The notes beneath the pieces were generated by a model, which saw only the letters and a list, made by a program, of their open reading frames with translations, was not told where the DNA came from and searched no databases. Positions 61,720 through 64,000 of a stretch of 64,000 nucleotides of DNA are shown here, piece by piece. Positions within the stretch are counted from its first letter, which is position 1. Every line of letters starts with the position of its first letter. The DNA is from Qipengyuania vulgaris (GTDB taxonomy: Bacteria; Pseudomonadota; Alphaproteobacteria; Sphingomonadales; Sphingomonadaceae), in the NCBI GenBank assembly GCA_000756795.1, contig CCSI01000001.1, positions 248,001 to 312,000 of the forward strand. The letters run 5' to 3'. A program made the position numbers and the translations under genes.

Positions 61720-62438
61720 GCACACTCGTCAGCGACACCGCCATGCTGATGGCAGCAGGGCTGGGCAAGCGCATGCGCCCGCTCACCGCCACCATGCCCA
61801 AGCCCATGGTGCGTGTCGCGGGCAAGCCGCTCATCGACCGCGCGCTCGACCGGCTGGAAGATGCCGGCGTGGAAAAAGCCGTGGTCAATGTCCACTACCT
61901 CGCCGAAAGCATCGAGGCGCATATCGGCCCGCGAAAGGCGCCTGCCATCAGTTTTTCCGACGAGCGCGAGGAGCTGCTTGAAACCGGCGGCGGCATGGTC
62001 AAGGCGAATGCGGCGGGCCTGCTGCCCGACCCCTTTTTCGCCTGCAATGCCGACAGCATCTGGCTCGACGGGCCGCGCAACGCCTTTGCCGATTTGTCGC
62101 ACGCCTGGGACCCTGAGCGGATGGACGCGCTGCTGCTGCTCGTCACCCATGCCCGCGCGCGCAATTTCGACGGGACGGGGGATTTCTACATGGACGGCGC
62201 AGGGCGGCTGACGCGCAAGAAGCCCGACCGCATCGCGCCCTTCATTTATACCGGTATCCAGCTGGTTTCGCACCGGCTTTTGCGCGAGCCGCCGGAAGGC
62301 AAATTCTCGACCAATATCCTGTGGGACCGCGCCATCGAGGAAGACCGCCTGTTCGGTGTCGCCTTCACCGGCATGTGGTACGAAGTCGGCACACCGCAGC
62401 ACATCCGCCCGACCGAGGAGGCGTTGACGGGTGGCTGA
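61716..62438 (+). CDS. murU: N-acetylmuramate alpha-1-phosphate uridylyltransferase
   Basis: A 240-residue nucleotidyltransferase. The signature AMLMAAGLGKRMRPLTATMP and KPMVRVAGKPLIDRALDRL stand at the N-terminus; FFACNADSIWLDGP binds metal and UDP-sugar. Start GTG 61716 overlaps the amgK stop (GTGA). It acts after AmgK in peptidoglycan recycling. The short form lacks the acyltransferase domain of GlmU, as expected. Confidence 0.92.
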   Translation: MSTLVSDTAMLMAAGLGKRMRPLTATMPKPMVRVAGKPLIDRALDRLEDAGVEKAVVNVHYLAESIEAHIGPRKAPAISFSDEREELLETGGGMVKANAAGLLPDPFFACNADSIWLDGPRNAFADLSHAWDPERMDALLLLVTHARARNFDGTGDFYMDGAGRLTRKKPDRIAPFIYTGIQLVSHRLLREPPEGKFSTNILWDRAIEEDRLFGVAFTGMWYEVGTPQHIRPTEEALTGG

Positions 62439-64000
62439 CGCAAGGGGCGGGCCGCAAGTCTATTCCATCGCCGCGCACCGGGGCTTTGCCGATGCGCTCG
62501 TCGCGGGGCTGGTGCCGCGCTACTCGGACGGCGAACTGGGGCTGGCGCGGCTGACGCTGCTGCTGCCCAGCGCGCGTGCCCGGCGCACCGTTTCCGAAGC
62601 CTTCATCCGCCACGCAGGCGAAGAGGGGCGTGCAGGCCTGCTGATGCCGCGCATGGCGGTGGTGGGGGACCTCGACCTCGACGAAGCGCTAGGCCCGCTG
62701 CTGGACCCGCTGGGTGCGAGCGACATCAAGCCCGCCATCGATCCCCAGCGCCGAATGTTCGCGCTCGCCCGGCTGATTGCCAAGGAGATGGGCGACGACG
62801 CGCCCAAGGGAGCGACCTTGCTACGCCTCGCGCGCGAAACCGGCGCTACGATGGACCGGCTGCTGGTGGAGGATGTCGGGCCGGAGCAATTGCTCGACGA
62901 GAAGGTGGTCGACATCTTCCCCGACCTTTCGGCGCATTGGCAGGACAGCATCCGCCTCTTCGCCAATGTGCAGGTGAAATGGCTGGCGTGGCTGGGCGAG
63001 AATGGTGTGCTCGATGCCGCCGCGCGTCGCAACCGCCTTTTCGACAAGGCCAGCGAGGCATGGAAGGCTAACCCGCCCGCAACGCCAATTGTGGCAGCCG
63101 GTGTCACCAGCGCCGCGCCCGCGCTCGCCAAGCTGCTGCGCGTTGTGAGCGAACTGCCGCAAGGTGCGGTAATCCTGCCCGATTTCGACCTGACCATGGA
63201 TGATGCGGTATGGGAAGAATTGGGCCGCGCAGGCGCTGCCCCGACACCGCAGGACACGGCATTCGCGCGCGACGACGCGGTGACGCATCCGCAGTATCAC
63301 CTGAAGCTGCTGCTCAACCGCATGGGCGTGGGGCGCGGCGAAGTGCAGCCGTGGCATCGCAAGGGCATGACCGCCGCTCCGCCCGAGCGCAGCCATGCCA
63401 TTTCGGCACTCTTCCTGCCGCCCGAAGCGAGCAAGGTGTGGGTCGACCTCCCGCCCGAAAAACGCCGCCTGTCAGGCGTGCGCATCATGGAGGCGGCCAA
63501 TCCGGAAGAGGAAGCGCAGGCGATTGCGCTGCTCGTGCGGGAGGCGCTGGCCGAGCCCGAACGCCGCGTGGCGATAGTCACGCCCGACCGACCGCTGGCG
63601 CGACGCGTGGTGCATCATTTGGAACGCTGGAACATCGTGGCCGACGATTCCGCCGGCCGCCCGCTGTCGCAAACCGCTGCGGGGCGGGCGTTCCTGCTTG
63701 CCGCCGAGGTGATGGCCGAAGGGGCGAGGGCGGTACCGCTGATGGCGCTGCTCGGCCATCCGCTGGTCGATGGCGGGATGGAGCGCGGTGTCTGGCTGAG
63801 GCGTCTGCGGCGGCTGGAGCGCGAATTGCGCGGCCCGCGGCTTGCTCCGGGTCTCGAACCGGCGCGCGGCGAGATTGCCGAACTGGCGAAGAAACGCCCC
63901 GAAATGGCCGAATGGTGGGCCATCGCCGAGGCGCAACTGCTCCCGCTGATCGAAATCGACCGCGACAATCCGGCAGAGCTTGCGGGCCTCATCGACACGC
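62431..64000 (+). CDS. addB: Double-strand break repair protein AddB (5' part, cut by window end)
   Basis: An open frame of at least 523 codons from GTG 62431, overlapping the murU stop by 8 nt, with no stop before the window end. The N-terminus (VYSIAAHRGFADALVAGLVP, then LTLLLPSARARRTVSEAF) and the later NPEEEAQAIALLVREAL / VAIVTPDRPLARRV helicase-like motifs match alphaproteobacterial AddB, the partner of AddA in RecBCD-like end processing. The iron-sulfur nuclease domain would lie beyond the window. addA is expected next. Confidence 0.93.
   Translation, partial: MADARGGPQVYSIAAHRGFADALVAGLVPRYSDGELGLARLTLLLPSARARRTVSEAFIRHAGEEGRAGLLMPRMAVVGDLDLDEALGPLLDPLGASDIKPAIDPQRRMFALARLIAKEMGDDAPKGATLLRLARETGATMDRLLVEDVGPEQLLDEKVVDIFPDLSAHWQDSIRLFANVQVKWLAWLGENGVLDAAARRNRLFDKASEAWKANPPATPIVAAGVTSAAPALAKLLRVVSELPQGAVILPDFDLTMDDAVWEELGRAGAAPTPQDTAFARDDAVTHPQYHLKLLLNRMGVGRGEVQPWHRKGMTAAPPERSHAISALFLPPEASKVWVDLPPEKRRLSGVRIMEAANPEEEAQAIALLVREALAEPERRVAIVTPDRPLARRVVHHLERWNIVADDSAGRPLSQTAAGRAFLLAAEVMAEGARAVPLMALLGHPLVDGGMERGVWLRRLRRLERELRGPRLAPGLEPARGEIAELAKKRPEMAEWWAIAEAQLLPLIEIDRDNPAELAGLIDT

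Overview
The window reads as chromosome of a high-GC alphaproteobacterium, most likely a sphingomonad of the Erythrobacteraceae (Erythrobacter/Qipengyuania type). This is an inference from gene families and order: a DivL-type pseudokinase followed by tsaE, amgK, murU and addB; HWE/HisKA_2 kinases; Flp pilins; and a complete propionyl-CoA to succinyl-CoA locus. No 16S gene is present to confirm it. Most genes are packed in 4-base stop/start overlaps.

Layout. 1-13.2 kb looks accessory and partly decaying: a LysR regulator facing a monooxygenase/oxidoreductase pair, a truncated HxlR regulator, a frameshifted SBP56-like lipoprotein gene, a minimal tyrosine recombinase, an NTF2-like protein, a Crp/Fnr regulator, a 1455-residue CheB-CheR-PAS-GAF-PAS-HWE kinase-receiver protein and a second CheB. 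13.6-28.3 kb is mixed housekeeping: WecG-type glycosyltransferase, thiolase-like protein, tRNA-Gln, argE, GST, topoisomerase IB, a HisKA_2 kinase, an NAD synthase carrying an in-frame HTH-like N-terminus, azoR/pirin with a divergent LysR, ilvE, tlyA. 28.4-39.7 kb is the methylmalonyl-CoA pathway: pccB, mce, scpA and pccA, with bioB (the biotin cofactor of PccA) embedded. 39.9-48.4 kb holds a GNAT pseudogene, aroK-aroB, xerD, accA, an M48 lipoprotein protease and two Flp pilins. 48.5-55.7 kb holds mutT, tRNA-Arg, hemerythrin, a phospholipase D-like enzyme, folE, a third HWE kinase and a peroxiredoxin. 55.8-64 kb holds ahcY, divL, tsaE, amgK, murU and the 5' part of addB.

Points that most deserve a second look: (1) a 60-nt hairpin that buries the Shine-Dalgarno of pccA and runs into a T-tract containing its TTG start; (2) a tiny gene at 26.7 kb whose ribosome-binding site matches the 16S 3' end over 15 nt and which has two competing reading frames; (3) the HTH-NadE fusion with a palindrome just before its start; (4) gene-breaking lesions: a homopolymer frameshift in the SBP56-like gene and an amber codon in the GNAT gene; (5) an AT-rich orphan gene translationally coupled to mce inside the propionate locus. 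I see no CRISPR array, prophage or intact insertion sequence.
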